DNA of 64,000 nt from Microvelia longipes (GCA_018340805.1 JACMZG010001863.1:28885954-28949953), one strand, 5' to 3'. Positions 46,101 to 58,395 are shown, numbered from the stretch's first letter. Translations and numbers: made by a program. The notes: generated by a model not told the origin, from the letters alone.

Positions 46101-46823
46101 ATGTCAAATATATATCAAATTGAGAAATTAAATAAGACCAATTACGAAACATGGAGAGTTCAAGTGAAAATGATTCTCATTCACAGCGAACTTTGGAAAT
46201 ATGTTAATGGTCAAATTAAAAATAATAGCATTGCTGCTGGTGATGAAGAATGGACCAATAAAGATGAAAAAGCTCTTGCAACAATAATTCTAACCATCTC
46301 ACCTTCATGCATTCATCATGTCAAAAACTGTACCACTTCAAAAGAAGCATGGGACACTTTAGAAAAAACTTATAAACCTAAAGGTCCTAGTAAAAAAGTA
46401 CAACTAACTAGACAACTTATAAATTTACATAAAAAGAATAATCAACCCATGGATGAACACATAAGAGAATTCTTTGATATTTTAGATCAATTAAAAGATC
46501 TCAATTGTGCTCCATCTGATGATTTTTCTACAATCCTACTATTATCTACACTTCCAGAAAATTATGAAATATTCAGATGTTCTATTGAATGCAGAGATGA
46601 GTTACCATCTTTAGAAACACTAAAAATAAAAATTCTGGAAGAAACAGAAAAGAAAAATGTTCCACCATCTACATCAAGAAATGAAAATTTTTCTTTGACA
46701 TCAAAATATAAACATGAAAAACAAATTCAAAACAAAAAATTCCCACCATGTAAAATTTGCAAAAAGGTTAACCATCCACTGAAAATTGTTACTTCAAGAA
46801 AAAGGATAATAAAACAATGTTAA
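46101..46823 (+). pseudogene. Copia gag (frameshifted at zinc knuckle)
   Basis: Starts MSNIYQIEKLNKTNYETW, the copia-type gag N-terminus. Residues about 1-220 are a gag-polypeptide domain with SCIHHVKNC and EAWDTLEKTY. A CCHC knuckle begins PCKICKKVNH, but a missing base near 46784 shifts the frame before the last Cys. The start at 46101 is the first ATG. Confidence 0.88.
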
Positions 46824-47250
46824 TCCAACATACAGAAACTAAAGACGAATCGATATTAACAAGTACGGAAACAAACAATGAAAAAACAATAACAGACTTC
46901 ATTTTGGACTCTGGAGCAAGCTCACATTTGCAATAAAAATCTATTCATAGAATATACAGATCTAAAAACTAATGAAAAAGTTCGTATGGCTGATGGAAGT
47001 CAAGTGAACATTAAAGGTAAAGGTACTGTAAGAATTCTGTCTATTGTAAATAATAGAATAGAATCAATTTTATTGAAAGACACCCTTTACATTCCGGAAA
47101 TAAAAACAAATTTAATATCAATCAGTAAAGCAACTAAAAACCCCAATACCTATGCAAAATTTTATAACAACTACTCATATATTATACAAAATAATTCAAC
47201 TCTAATAAAAGCGAAAGAAAAAAAAATCTTTACTATGTTGAGAGATAAAT
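46824..47250 (+). pseudogene. Copia protease region (frameshifted)
   Basis: Aspartic protease motif DSGASSH at about 46909-46929, then a frame break; the frame resumes before MADGSQVNIKGKGTVRI (46986) and ends in tandem TAA at 47250. IPEIKTNLISISKA is typical of this region. Confidence 0.82.
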
Positions 47251-47349
47251 AATAAGAATTCAAATAAAAAAATAAAATCCTCAAATCAAGGATTACAAAT
47301 AAACGAAAGTGAAAAATCAAAAACCACAGATAATAATAAATCTAATACT

Positions 47350-48390
47350 AATAGTAACATTTGGCACTCAAGATTTGGACACTTAAATAAAACCCAAATT
47401 ACTGAGATGGCTACTAAAAATTTAATTCACGGATTACCAAATTTAAAATTAAAAAACTTCGATAACTGTGAAACATGCATCGAAGGTAAAATGCACAAAA
47501 TCCCATTTCAAAAACATGAAATAAAGAAGAAAGAAGAAATCTTAGAACTAATTCATACAGATATTTGTGGACCAATGCCCACAGAATCTGGACAAGGCTT
47601 CAGATACTTCTTAACCTTTATTGATGACAAATCAAGAAAAATATTTACATATTTTATAAAAAATAAAAATGAAGTTTTTGAAAAATTTCAAGAATTTAAA
47701 AATCTTGTAGAAAATCAAACCGGTAAGAAGATAAAAACAATCCGTTCAGACAATGCACTTGAATACTGCAGTCGAACATTTAAAACATATTTGAAAAAAC
47801 ATGGAATCAAACATGAACTATCAGCTGAATACACTCCTGAACAAAATGGTGTTGCTGAAAGAACAAATAGAACCCTAGTTGAAATGACTAGATGCTTATT
47901 GATACAATCAGGACTACCTGAACATATGTGGGCTGAAATGATAAATACAGCCACATACCTCAGAAATAGATGCTTGACAAGATCAATAAACAAAACTCCT
48001 GAAGAAGAATGGTCCGGAAGAAAACCTACCGCATCTCATCTAAGAGTAATAGGTAGCATAGTTTACTCCCTAAATAAAAGACCAAACCGAAAAAAGTTTG
48101 ACCCAAAAAGCCAACAATACGTTCTTCTAGGATACTCAGATGAAGCAAAAGCTTATAGACTTTGGGATCCTAAAACTGATAATATTATAAAAAGTAGAGA
48201 TGTAAAAATATTAGAACATATTATGTATAAAGACAGATATAAGAATAAATGTGAAGATAATACAGAAACAACAACATATTACGATTTCAGTGATCTATTT
48301 GAACATAATAATGTATTAACTAAAAATAATAATAATAATAACAACAAAAATTCTGATGATCCAAGTATAGAAAATCTAGAAGAAATATAA
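47350..48390 (+). pseudogene. Copia integrase
   Basis: GAG-pre-integrase zinc region WHSRFGHLN (from 47361) with CETCIEGK, then the integrase core. Catalytic Asp in HTDICGP, Asp in IRSDNALEY, and Glu in EQNGVAERTNR; all three are present. The C-terminal part has YVLLGYSDEAKAYRLWD. The ORF runs from 47407 to the stop at 48388, then breaks in an Asn/Glu-rich linker. Confidence 0.9.
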
Positions 48391-49110
48391 ATTTAGAAGA
48401 AAACCAAAACTTAAATTTGAAGAAAAAACTGATCATTTAGAAGAAAATCTAAATTCTAATTTTGAAGAAAATGAAAAATAAAAAAAAATAAAATAAAAGA
48501 AAATATTGAACCTAATTACATCGAACTTAACTCTGAATCTTCTGATGAAGAAGAACTCACTCTAAAAGTTACTCCAGGACGACCTAAAAAATAAAACTGG
48601 AAAAAAAGGAAGACCCAAGAAAATAAAAATATTAAAAAAAAAGATCCAGAAACAATAAAAGTAAAAGATGCTCTCTCTGGAGACGAAAAAGAAAACTGGA
48701 AAAATGCTATGGATGCGGAATATAATTCACTCCTTAACAAAAATACCTGGAAATTGGTTGATCTGCCACCAGGAAAAAAAACAATAGGATGCAAGTGGAT
48801 TCTAACAAAAAAATTTAAAGCAGATGGTACATTTGATAAATTCAAAGCCAGACTTGTTGCAAAAGGTTACGTCCAAAATATGGTATAGATTTTAAAGAAA
48901 CATACTCTCCAGTAGTCAGGTTTAATTCCATTAGACTCATTCTAGCTTTGGCAGTAGAATATGACCTTTTCATCGACCAAATTGATGTAAAGACAGCATA
49001 TCTTAACGGCGATCTTAGCGAAGAAATCTATATGGATCAACCCGATAATTATAAACAAGGAAATAAAGTATGTTTACTTAAAAATCTCTATATGGCTTAA
49101 AACAGGCAGG
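48391..49110 (+). pseudogene. Copia linker and reverse transcriptase N-part (frameshifted)
   Basis: Acidic, poly-Lys linker with several frame breaks (GRPKK seen at about 48570), then RT: NWKNAMDAEYNSLLNKNTW and CKWILTKKFKADGTFDKFKA, a break near 48880, and IDQIDVKTAYLNGDLSEEIY with the first RT Asp. Another break follows near 49090. Confidence 0.85.
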
Positions 49111-49116
49111 TAGAGA

Positions 49117-50172
49117 ATGGAATTTAAAATTGGACGACGAATACAAAGCAAGCAAGATCCATGCATATATAAATTAACTGAAGGAAAAAACTACATATTG
49201 CTAGCAGTGTATGTAGATGACATAATATTAGCATCTAACAGTAAACATTTATTAGACAAAATCAAAGGAAAAATATCAAAATTATTTGAAATAAAAGACT
49301 TAGGAAATCTCAATAGTTTTCTGGGAATTTCCATTTCTAAAGAAGAAGGTAAAATCAAAATAAATCAAGAAAAATATGCAAATGACATTTTAAAAAAATA
49401 TGGTATGGAAAACTGTCATCCGATTTCATTACCATTAGATCCTAACAGTATATTAGAAAAGGAACCAAAAGATGCAGCCCAAACAGAGAAAATAGACCAA
49501 AATAAATACCAAAGCTTAATTGGATCATTACTATACTTATCAACAGCTACAAGACCAGATTTGACATACGCTGTCAACAAACTCAGCCAATTTAACAAAG
49601 ATCCAAGAAAACAACTCTGGGACGCTGCTAAAAGACTGTTAAGATACATAAAAGGAACAGAAAAATATGAACTCATATTTCAAAAAACCAACAAAAAGTT
49701 GGAGGGTTACTCCGATGCCGACTGGGCGGGAGATTTAGATTCAAGAAAATCTCGATCAGGCTACGCTTTCATACTGGCTGGGGGCGCTATATCATGGGAA
49801 TCCAAGAAACAAAACTTGGTCTCCCTATCCAGTATGGAAGCGGAGTACATCGCTCTTAGTGAAGCTGGTCGAGAAGTATTGAACCTAAAATTCCTGCTAG
49901 ATGAGTTAGGTTTCGGAGAACTGGTAAAAAATCCTATTAAAATGTTTTGCGACAACCAAAGTTGTTTAGCCTTAGCCAAGAATCCTGTTTACCACAAACG
50001 GAGTAAACATATTGATATCAAATATCATCATATAAGGGACTTGGTAAAAAGGAATCTAATTGAATTGACGTATATTGGGACAGGCGAAATGCCGGCCGAT
50101 ATTTTCACTAAACAAGTTGAAAGAATTAAATTAGACAAATTTTCTAAAAATTTAGGTTTATCCAAAAAATAA
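49117..50172 (+). pseudogene. Copia reverse transcriptase C-part and RNase H
   Basis: Catalytic YVDDIILAS at about 49210-49236, LLYLSTATRPDLTYAVN, then RNase H: GYSDADWAGD, SSMEAEYIALSEAGREV, CDNQSCLALAKNP, HKRSKHIDIKYHHIRD. The ORF is open for 351 codons to TAA at 50170. The first roughly 10 codons from 49117 are out of the true frame. Confidence 0.9.
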
Positions 50173-50274
50173 ATATATCAAAATTATAAAATTTAAAATC
50201 CACTCTAAATAGAGAAGGAGAAATATGTTACCCATTACATTCATAATATAAAATTCCACTAAAATGGGGGCGTA

Positions 50275-50438
50275 TGTAGTGATTGACACGTGACAATGAC
50301 AGTTTTAATAGAATTTTATATCTATCTAATAATAAGTTAATATTTCCATGTTGAGTTTAAACTGGTTAATAAAAGTGTTTAAGTCTGATTATGATTGCTT
50401 CCACTATATGTGTATTACAGTAATAACATAATACAACA
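50275..50438 (+). repeat. Copia 3' LTR (164 bp)
   Basis: Preceded by a polypurine stretch (AAAATGGGGG at about 50261-50270). Identical to the 5' LTR except for lacking its extra 12 bp. Confidence 0.93.
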
Positions 50439-50443
50439 CTTTT

Positions 50444-53011
50444 GGGTGAATGGGTGAATGCAAAGAGGGTTCCTATCAAGTCTAAATTTTACCTAATGTC
50501 CGAAAAATTTTACGTGATTTCATTTATCCACCTGAAAGTGTTTCGTAGTCCACTTGAAACCTTTTGAAGGTTGTGAAATACTAACATTTTAAGCAATGAA
50601 ACCCCTGATAACACCCTTGATATTGGATATCAAAGTTAAAAAATTATCTTAAAATTAAACGTCACAAAGGATATAAATAGGGAATTTGCATGCATTTATT
50701 ACCATCAGCAACAGTTGACCTATTTTTAAATACAATCTTGTAGTGAAAAGCTAGTGAAGGCCTAAGTTTTTTGTTGGATATATTAATATATAATTACCAG
50801 ATTTTTGTCTGTAATAAAAATATTAGTGTCAACATATTTTGATGAAAATCTATTATTTAACAATAACTTAGCAAATAATATTAACCTAGTAAAAAACAGG
50901 TAAGGAAATTATGATTAAAAACTGTTAGAGGGTTAAAAGAAATGCAAGTTATTATTGAAAGTATTAAAATTAGAGATATAAGTTAAAAAGATTAGATCTA
51001 ACACTTCTTATCTTATATTTTCACAATAATATTTGTGTGAAGGTATTATAGATAAATTTCCCATCCTTAAAAAATTGGTAAAAACCAATATGCAATAATA
51101 AATGAATTACAATAGACATAGGTAAGGGGATTAAGGATTAGGGATATAAGATGTTAACCAGAGAAGTATGGCAGATAAGGGATGGAACCAAGGGTTGTTG
51201 ACCATTACAGGAGATATCTCAGTGTGAGGTGTGTAGTTTGCTTGTGTGTGTACGGAGTATGAGTCAGTGGCGCAATCCATTGAGGAAGTACGCAACTACT
51301 CCAAAACGACTGTGCTGCATCCTGGTGCCGAAGTACGAAAATCACCTTTAAACTAGACAAAAAAAATCCCATGAGGTGGTTCGTCTCTAATAGTCTCTGA
51401 TTTTAAGTTCAAGTTAAGCCACTATTTTTATCAGCTTTTATGATATTCACGTAAAAATGCGGGCTGCAATGCGCTCTACATTACTCTTTGATATGTTTAT
51501 TGTGAAGATAATACGTAGTTAGGCCATATTTGGCAGCTTATTTCTGTCGGCTTGAATTTAATAAAATCTACAATCATTTTATACTAGTTCGTTCAAATAA
51601 ACCTTGTTTTATTTTTTTACGTTTTAAATTCACTTCTTAATTAAAAACAAGTATTGACTAACAATACTATTGTACAATCAATACTACTTAAAATGGGAGT
51701 TACAACAATAGCAGAATTGGATAGAAGTAAGGCACAACTTAGAATAAAATTAGAATTCATAATAAGATCTCGGGCTTTTTAGCAGTATTGTATAAATAAA
51801 TTCTAAATCTTGGGAAAAACAAGCTCTTCGATAATCTAGGCTTAGACTTTGTATCGGCTTGATGTCGAATTACATTACCATGGGATTTATAGAGTTGTCA
51901 ATAAACATAAAGTCAATATATGTTCCTCTCTTTGTTGAAACACTTCATTTATCTAAGTCAGCTCCTTTTAAGTAACAACAAATCAGAACAATCCTTTTTA
52001 ACTATTATCCAAAAATAATTATGTTTTTTTCAGCATTGAAAAATTTGGAGTATACAATAAATTAGAATACTTGAAAAATAGAACAAGGCTAGGAAAAAAA
52101 TTACAAGCTTAAAAAAATAGCCTTAATATATAACCATTCATATATATACACATACATATTGTACGAAATAAAACTTAGTACAGTAATTGGGCAGGACATA
52201 AACCCTATAGAAAACCAGTTTGTCGTGACGTCATTAACACGATTTGAAACATGTCAAAACACTCTTAAAATTAGAACTTAAACTTTAGTAGAGTTGTATA
52301 ACCTGTGGAATGCACATAAGCATATCTTTTGAAATAAAAAAAACACATCAAACAACTAGTGACGCTACAGCTCAGGTTATAAGGCATAAACCGGTTATAA
52401 ACATAAATAAATGGATTGCTCAGCAAGAAAACACAAAAAAATGCATCCGGCTAACGGACCTCTGCGCTAGAATTTTTTCCTTCACACAAGCTAAGCGAAC
52501 AAATAATATAAATAATACTAATAAATTAAGCCCTTACATTTACATATAACAAATAATTAATGCTCTTATAAAATAATATATTGTAGGTTATTCCTTTATT
52601 TTTACTACTGTTACGTTTAATATCGATGATTTTGTTTCACAAGTAAATAAAAAATATTGGAAAGCGTTTACTTTAGGAACTTTTATTCGGGTTTTATAGG
52701 GTGTAGTAAATTCAGTTTACTATGCAATTTTCACATCATTACCTTTCAGTCCTAAATGCTAGAAACGCCCTAAAAAACTTGTAACGTCTATAACCCAGGC
52801 TAAAAGGTTTAGGGCTTATTTTCAAGGCTTTAAGAACATTGAAGAGGTTTTGAAACTAATGTTATAAAACGTAAAAGTTATAAGTGTAGAGCCTAGGGAT
52901 CCTGCCCTGCGTACAGCATTACAAAAAATAGAGAAGCCAACTTCAACTTATGTAACTAATTAAGTAATTTGTTAAACCCAATTATTTTTGTTTAAAGCTC
53001 TATTGAGTTTT
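50444..53011. other. AT-rich intergenic DNA, no gene seen
   Basis: A 79-residue ORF at 52310-52549 has no family resemblance. The stretch 51110-51400 is somewhat GC-richer but has no open frame. Confidence 0.5.
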
Positions 53012-53181
53012 AATTAATCATTTAATAACTCAGTTAAATGCATTCAACATTATTTTTTAGTACCATACATCTCAAATTTAAAATTTGCCTGAAAATGTAT
53101 ACACATTTTTCAAATGAAATCTTAGTCATTAATAGTAATATAATTGATTATGGGGCACTAGTGAAACATTATTTGTTTATT

Positions 53182-53190
53182 TCATATTCT
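53182..53190 (+). repeat. LINE target-site duplication, left (TCATATTCT)
   Basis: Nine bases repeated at 53918-53926 after the poly(A). Confidence 0.85.
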
Positions 53191-53724
53191 TCGAATTGTC
53201 CTCCAGTCACCCTAAATCAAGAGCTTATTCCTCAAAAAGACAACGTTACTTACCTGGGACTTGTACTAGACAGACGACTTACTTGGGGACCTCATACTAA
53301 ATCTATAAGACAACAGACAAGTAGACGCTTCAAGCTGCTAGGTCGACTACTCAACAGACACACTAAACTTTCACTCACAAACAAACTACTGATCTACAAT
53401 ACAATACTTAAACCTACTTGGGCTTATGGGACTGAAGTTTGGGGCTCCGCTAAGCTTTCCAACACCAACCGCATCCAAAGACTCCAATCCATCATCATTC
53501 GCAAAATTACAGATTCCACCTTTTATGTATCCATTCTTATCCTTCATAGAGACCTTAACGTTCCTTATGTCCAAGAGTATATTTCTTCACGTTATAAAAA
53601 AGTCCATGACACCTTACTTGATCATACCAATCCTCTTATCCAAAACCTTTCCTCAAGAATCATTCCAGATAACCCTCCTCGCCGACTTAGACGTCAGTGG
53701 CCCAGAGATCTTTTACAAGACTAG
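53191..53724 (+). pseudogene. Jockey-like LINE ORF2, C-terminal part
   Basis: 177 codons beginning at the insertion junction (SNCPPVTLNQ). The post-RT region of jockey/R1-type elements is clear: VTYLGLVLDRRLTWGPHTK, then ILKPTWAYGTEVWGSAK. RT catalytic motifs are upstream and missing. The upstream 51 codons in the same frame belong to the foldback element by chance. Ends RRLRRQWPRDLLQD, then TAG. Confidence 0.88.
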
Positions 53725-53917
53725 ATAATTATGTAAAACAGTTGTTTACTGTGCATACATTGACGGACGAAGATAGGCCTGGTGTACGCACGCTAAACTC
53801 TGTCCAAGCCTGAAAGTCCAGTCGCTGGACTGTTTCTTTTGTCATGACTTACAGGTCAAAATTAATTTCAGCAATTTCACTAGATACACTCTTGCTGTAA
53901 TTGTGATACAAAAAAAA
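53191..53917 (+). mobile_element. 5'-truncated jockey-like LINE
   Basis: 727 bp with a 9-bp duplication on both sides and an A-run (53910-53917) at the 3' end. It contains the last part of an RT ORF and about 185 bp of 3' UTR. Typical dead-on-arrival insertion. Confidence 0.88.
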
Positions 53918-54427
53918 TCATATTCTAACTATATCATTATATATATATAATTTAAATTTTTTTGAAGACTGCAGTCCTTTATAATATTAATTTATTAAAT
54001 AACTCTGACAACGTTTCTTTGAGCTCGCAATGAAATGTTAACATTTTTGTTTATTGACGTTTTCTGTCATTTTCTAAATTATTTTCGTTATGTTTCGTTT
54101 TAAAAAAATGTTCGCTTTACAATGTTAGTTTGATTAGATTCACCTGAAGATGTTGAGCTTCTCTCAATGAAACATTGTCAGAGTTATTAAATAAATTAAT
54201 ATTATAAAGGACTGCAAAAAAATTAAAGTATATGTAATAATGATATAGTTAGAATATGAAATAAACTAATAATGTTTCACTAATGCCCCATGATCAATTA
54301 TATTACTATTAATGACTAAGCTTTCATTTTATAAATTTATACATTTTAGACAAATTTTAAATTTGACAAGTATGGTAATAAAAAATAATGTTGAAGCAAT
54401 TTAACTGAGTTATTAAATGATTAATTC

Positions 54428-54460
54428 CTGATGATGATGATGATGATGATGAAATGATTA
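54428..54460. repeat. (GAT)n microsatellite
   Basis: About seven GAT units next to the foldback element's right end. Confidence 0.9.
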
Positions 54461-54461
54461 G

Positions 54462-54830
54462 TTCCTAGTGTATTTACGCTAGAGAGTTGAAATTTTGTAC
54501 AAAAAATCAATCTACCGCTGTAGTTGAGCAATTCGGAAAATATTTTTATGACGCAAAATACATTAACCCGCAATAATGACAGCAAAAATTTCGATAAATC
54601 ATAAAACGCGGAAAAATGATGCGATCGGATTGAGATTTGGCACGCATGTGGTTATGTATAAGCCTAACATATGCGCCAAGTCATCTCATTATCAGCATTA
54701 GATTAATTTTTATTTAATAACTTGTGTAAGTTTTTTAAAAAATTGTACACACAATTTTTAAAAAATTACGGAACTGTTCCTCCGATATAATGAGGCAAAA
54801 TTTCTGAGGTACCCCGTACCCTATATTTTT
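54462..54830 (-). repeat. R1 repeat copy
   Basis: Reverse order of R1 blocks: 'gtgtatttacgctagagagt', 'cattaacccgcaataatgac', 'gagatttggcacgcatgtgg', 'tcattatcagcattag' and 'ctgaggtaccccgtaccct'. Confidence 0.72.
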
Positions 54831-55384
54831 ATAAATAATACAACAAAATGTAAACGGAGAGCATCAATAGCATATTATTAAAAAGCATGAAAAGAAAAAA
54901 AATCTAAAACTGATGACTCTATACTTATCTATGTAAACAGGAAAACTCTTTTAAAAGAGAAAAACATTTTTTTCTCTCTAATGATACAAAAAGTAAAAAA
55001 GCGTTTTAGCTAAGTTTTTAAAATTGTGCTTTTTCACGAAATTGGGGTGAGGGGTTGAGTAAGTAGTATAAATTAGTGCCATGGGGCGTAGGAGTCAAGA
55101 TGGGCGAGTATGAATTACATTAAGATAGTGTATTAAGAACTTAAATTAGTTCACCTTAGGGATAGCTAATGTAATTATTCATACATTTGAGAGAAATGAG
55201 CAATTAGTTGCTAAGGCAACAAAAAGGTTCTGTACTTGATGCAAGGCCGAAAGTGTAAACACGTATGAAAAATCCTAGGCTTATACGTAATATTTTATAA
55301 GTACCATGATTTGGATTCCCTTGTAATGCATAAATAATCTTTCCATTCGATTAGTAGGGTCCGTCACAAATCTATTTTTCAGGA

Positions 55385-55610
55385 TAGTTATTAGTTGGCA
55401 ATAGATCACCAAGCAAGAATGCTGGGCCCTTTTTGATAACTCCCATAGATAGAAGATAGTGTTCTACCTTTTGAGTCCTAGTACAAGTATTTGCGTCTAA
55501 TCCACAGAATAGCAGACAATTTACTGTAAGTGCCTATATAGCTTTCAAAAGAAAAAACACAAGCCCCACTGCAATATCTAGCTTTCCTACTCTCAAAACC
55601 ATAAGGCAGC
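55385..55610 (+). repeat. Dispersed repeat S2, 5' part
   Basis: 'gatagaagatagtgttctac', 'gagtcctagtacaagtattt', 'gcgtctaatccacagaatag' and 'aaaccataaggcagc' match 5047-5335 and the inverse of 27850-28100. Confidence 0.65.
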
Positions 55611-55614
55611 AGAA

Positions 55615-55675
55615 ACACACACACAAATAATATATATAATATATTATATATATATATTATATATAATATATATAA

Positions 55676-55710
<35 letters not shown>

Positions 55711-55726
55711 AGTGTGTGTGTGTGTT
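55615..55726. repeat. (CA)n/(TA)n/(TG)n microsatellite
   Basis: Self-complementary order CA, TA, TG, so the block can fold on itself. Confidence 0.95.
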
Positions 55727-55734
55727 TTGCCTAT

Positions 55735-55915
55735 ACCATGTTTCATTAGGGGTTTGGGATCTTTTATGAATACCTGACATCGCACAGGCTCGGAACCACC
55801 GGAGGCTTAACGACCCTTTCAAAGGACGGCACATAAAAATCCCAGAAGCGCCCCGACCGAGATCGAACTCGAACTTTTTGGGTGGCGTACGTGCACCGAT
55901 GAATTAATTTGTATA
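55735..55915 (-). repeat. Dispersed repeat S2, tRNA-like SINE part
   Basis: Minus strand: 'cggtgcacgtacgccaccca' (A-box-like) and 'gagttcgatctcggtcgggg' (B-box), then a body with 'gtggttccgagcctgtgcga'. The same body is at 5384-5612. Confidence 0.62.
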
Positions 55916-56879
55916 GCGGTTTAAACTTAAAACCGCACTCACAACTTTTTACCGACTTTAATGTGTTGCCACACTAAAGAGTAGCAGGCTCTGAAATTCA
56001 CAATTTCATTATGAATTGAACGATATATTATAATTATAAAATGAGGTATCAAATGACCTTCATTATTTTTGTATGAGTACGGTAAATGCTGATTATACTC
56101 TTTTTTATTATTATAAAAATTAAATTGTAAACATCATACACCTTTAATTTTTTAAAGACAGTTTCTCTTGACGAATAAACTTTTAAAAGAAAATGAAAGA
56201 AAGTAAAAACTTTTGTTAAATTTTCATCAAGGTATATACCCCGGCTTATTTTTTATTAAAGCATAAAAAAGTTTGTGAACAAAGTTTTCTGATTATTATG
56301 CAACGAATCGGTACTGAATGCCTTAATGTAAAAAGATATTTATTTTTTGAAACATAAACGAGTCTTTTTGTAAAAGCAACGGAGATATTTCTTTAGATTA
56401 TTTTTTACCTGGAAAGAAGTCGACTAAGGAGATAAAATACGGAAAAATAAAGTCAAGCTTCGGGTAAGATCGTATTATTAAGATTGTTTTAGTTTTTATT
56501 GTCTGAATTTATTACTTTCTATGGATAATATAACAATTCTAGCCTATTATTTATTCCGAATAAGTAATTGGTTAACTTAAGTATTGCTATTACATTGTTA
56601 TTTTATAATTCCTCTAAAGCCTTCTCTAAAGTTTATAAAACTAAGTGCCTTAGTCATTGGAATAATCCATTGTTCGGATTTAACCAATTGGGTCACGTCT
56701 ATTACCACTAAGTCACGTACTTGTTGAAACAAAGTGTAGAAGGTTTTCTTCGTTTTAGCAAATTTTCATCATGAAAATAAACCTTATTTTTATTTACGAT
56801 TGATTTCACAGTATTATGAATGCCAGCAATTTCTTTACATCTAATTTAAATTTGCAGAACTTAGATTCTAAGTCTTAAT

Positions 56880-57265
56880 GAAACTTGGCACAAAAATCGA
56901 CCTTGTTAATGCCCTGAATCCTATTGTTAAAATATGTATATGACTTCATTAAACCACAAAAATGACTCGAAAATGTTAAAAAATCATAAAAAATAGTCTG
57001 ATTTTGCTGCAACCTTAAATAAACGTACTAATATTTATGTTTAACCTATGTGTGAAGTTTAAAATTTGTTAACAGCATTAAGTCTGGTCCTATCGATTGA
57101 CATATATAACATAATGTAAACAAATCACGTTTTTAAGTAATACATTTGAAAACTCGCTTATATCGTGGCAGTATGCCCCTTAGATAAACTATAAATATGA
57201 CAAACTGGTATAGGACAACAACCAAGTGACAGCAAAGCGGCCAGGAAGAAACGGTCAAAGGCCTC
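56880..57265 (-). repeat. R1-related repeat (as 12885-13335)
   Basis: 'cttggcacaaaaatcgacct', 'acagcattaagtctggtcct', 'atcgattgacatatataaca', 'tatcgtggcagtatgcccct' and 'ggtcaaaggcctcttgtt', the reverse order of 10255-10600. Confidence 0.68.
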
Positions 57266-57348
57266 TTGTTCTTTTCATAACAGCTCCTTCTTGTGATCTG
57301 ATCTGTCTAAATCTGCGACATTAAAGACAAATCAGGCATGACTCAGTG

Positions 57349-57777
57349 TAACTTAAGTAAGTTACACTTAAGCTTACACTTACTTAAGTACTTAACTTAC
57401 CTTACACTTAAGTTACTTAACTTACACTTAAGTTACTAACTTACACTTAAGTTACTTAACTTACACTTAAGTTACTTAACTTACACTTAAGTTACTTAAC
57501 TTACACTTAAGTTACTTAACTTACACTTAAGTTACTTAACTTACACTTAAGTTACTTAACTTACACTTAAGTTACTTAACTTAAGTTACTTAACTTACAC
57601 TTAAGTACACTTAAGTTACTTAAACTTACAAAGTTACTTAACTTACTTAAGTTACTTAACTTACACTTAAGTTACTTAACTTACACTTAAGTTACTTAAC
57701 TTACCTTAATACTTAAGTAGTTACTTAACTTACACTTAAGTTACTTAACTTACACTTAAGTTACTTAAACTTACCTT
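57349..57777. repeat. 20-bp minisatellite
   Basis: About 21 copies of TTACACTTAAGTTACTTAAC with shortened and phase-slipped units near 57590-57640 and 57700-57720. The unit is close to self-complementary (TTAAGTTACTTAA core), so both strands read alike. No flanking genes and no spacers, so not CRISPR. Confidence 0.95.
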
Positions 57778-57779
57778 AA

Positions 57780-58395
57780 GAGGATATTGCCACGGAATGC
57801 TTAAAACATTCCTAGTACTGCCGGTCTGGTTTAAAACGACCGTGAGTGAGAGAGGCCCATTTAGTACTTATTTGAACGTCGAGTGAGATTGTACTTTTAG
57901 ACGTAAATATCTAACTTAAGTATGTAAATATAGCCTCAAATATATGTAAAAGATTTGGCATAAGAAGGACCTAAATTACCTACTACGTAAATAGCTTTTT
58001 CGAATTTATTAATAGTAGTGCGAGAGACACCTAGGAAATGTAACAAGCAAGATGCAATGCTACATCTGGGAACTGTTCCATCATTCGACGTTCGTCATAA
58101 TTGATGGCACGACATAAAGTCACGTCCTACTTTGTCGACACGTCTAACTCATCAGGGCGCCGACAGACAGATTATTAATCACAGACACATTATGATTAAT
58201 AGTATATTATGCTACTAGACAGCAAAATGGAAAAAAAAATTAATACTTGTATTAATAATAAAAATTATACCGTAATATATTGTGATATTAAAATAATAAA
58301 AAACAAGCTCAAAGAATTATTGCTGACAAAGTGAAAAACACTTAAAAATTACACTAAAATTTACTTAACATAATAACCTCAAATAAGAAGTCCCT
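57780..58395. other. Intergenic DNA, no gene seen
   Basis: Unique sequence, slightly GC-richer than average just after the minisatellite. Confidence 0.4.

Larger units (their letters stand above)
45860..50438 (+). mobile_element. Ty1/copia LTR retrotransposon
   Basis: A 4.6 kb element with TG..CA LTRs, a 5-bp duplication, a primer site after the 5' LTR, and gag, protease, integrase, reverse transcriptase and RNase H in copia order (integrase before RT). The reading frame is broken at about nine places, most of them in runs of A and consistent with single missing bases: near 46784, 46930, 47240, 48375, 48428, 48478, 48590, 48880, 49090 and 49145. The LTRs are identical apart from a 12-bp difference, so insertion was recent. 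As written it cannot make its proteins. Confidence 0.95.
53012..54426. mobile_element. Foldback element split by a LINE insertion
   Basis: Long inverted arms: left 53012-53190 plus 53927 to about 54025, right about 54145-54426. Matched landmarks are 'aattaatcatttaataactc', 'tagtcattaatagtaatata', 'ggggca..agtgaaacatt', 'attctaactatatcattat' and 'cctttataatattaatttat'. The centre has 'cacctgaagatgttgagc'. Without the LINE the element would be about 0.68 kb. Non-coding. Confidence 0.85.

Noticed and set aside
52310..52549. 79-residue + ORF
   Set aside because: Low-complexity Asn/Thr-rich end, no homology signal, typical of AT-rich chance ORFs.
53426..53728. 100-residue + ORF and 62-residue minus ORF
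   Set aside because: Shadow frames of the jockey-like ORF2 fragment.
57349..57777. CRISPR-like regular repeats
   Set aside because: Units are directly contiguous with no unique spacers, in a eukaryotic genome.
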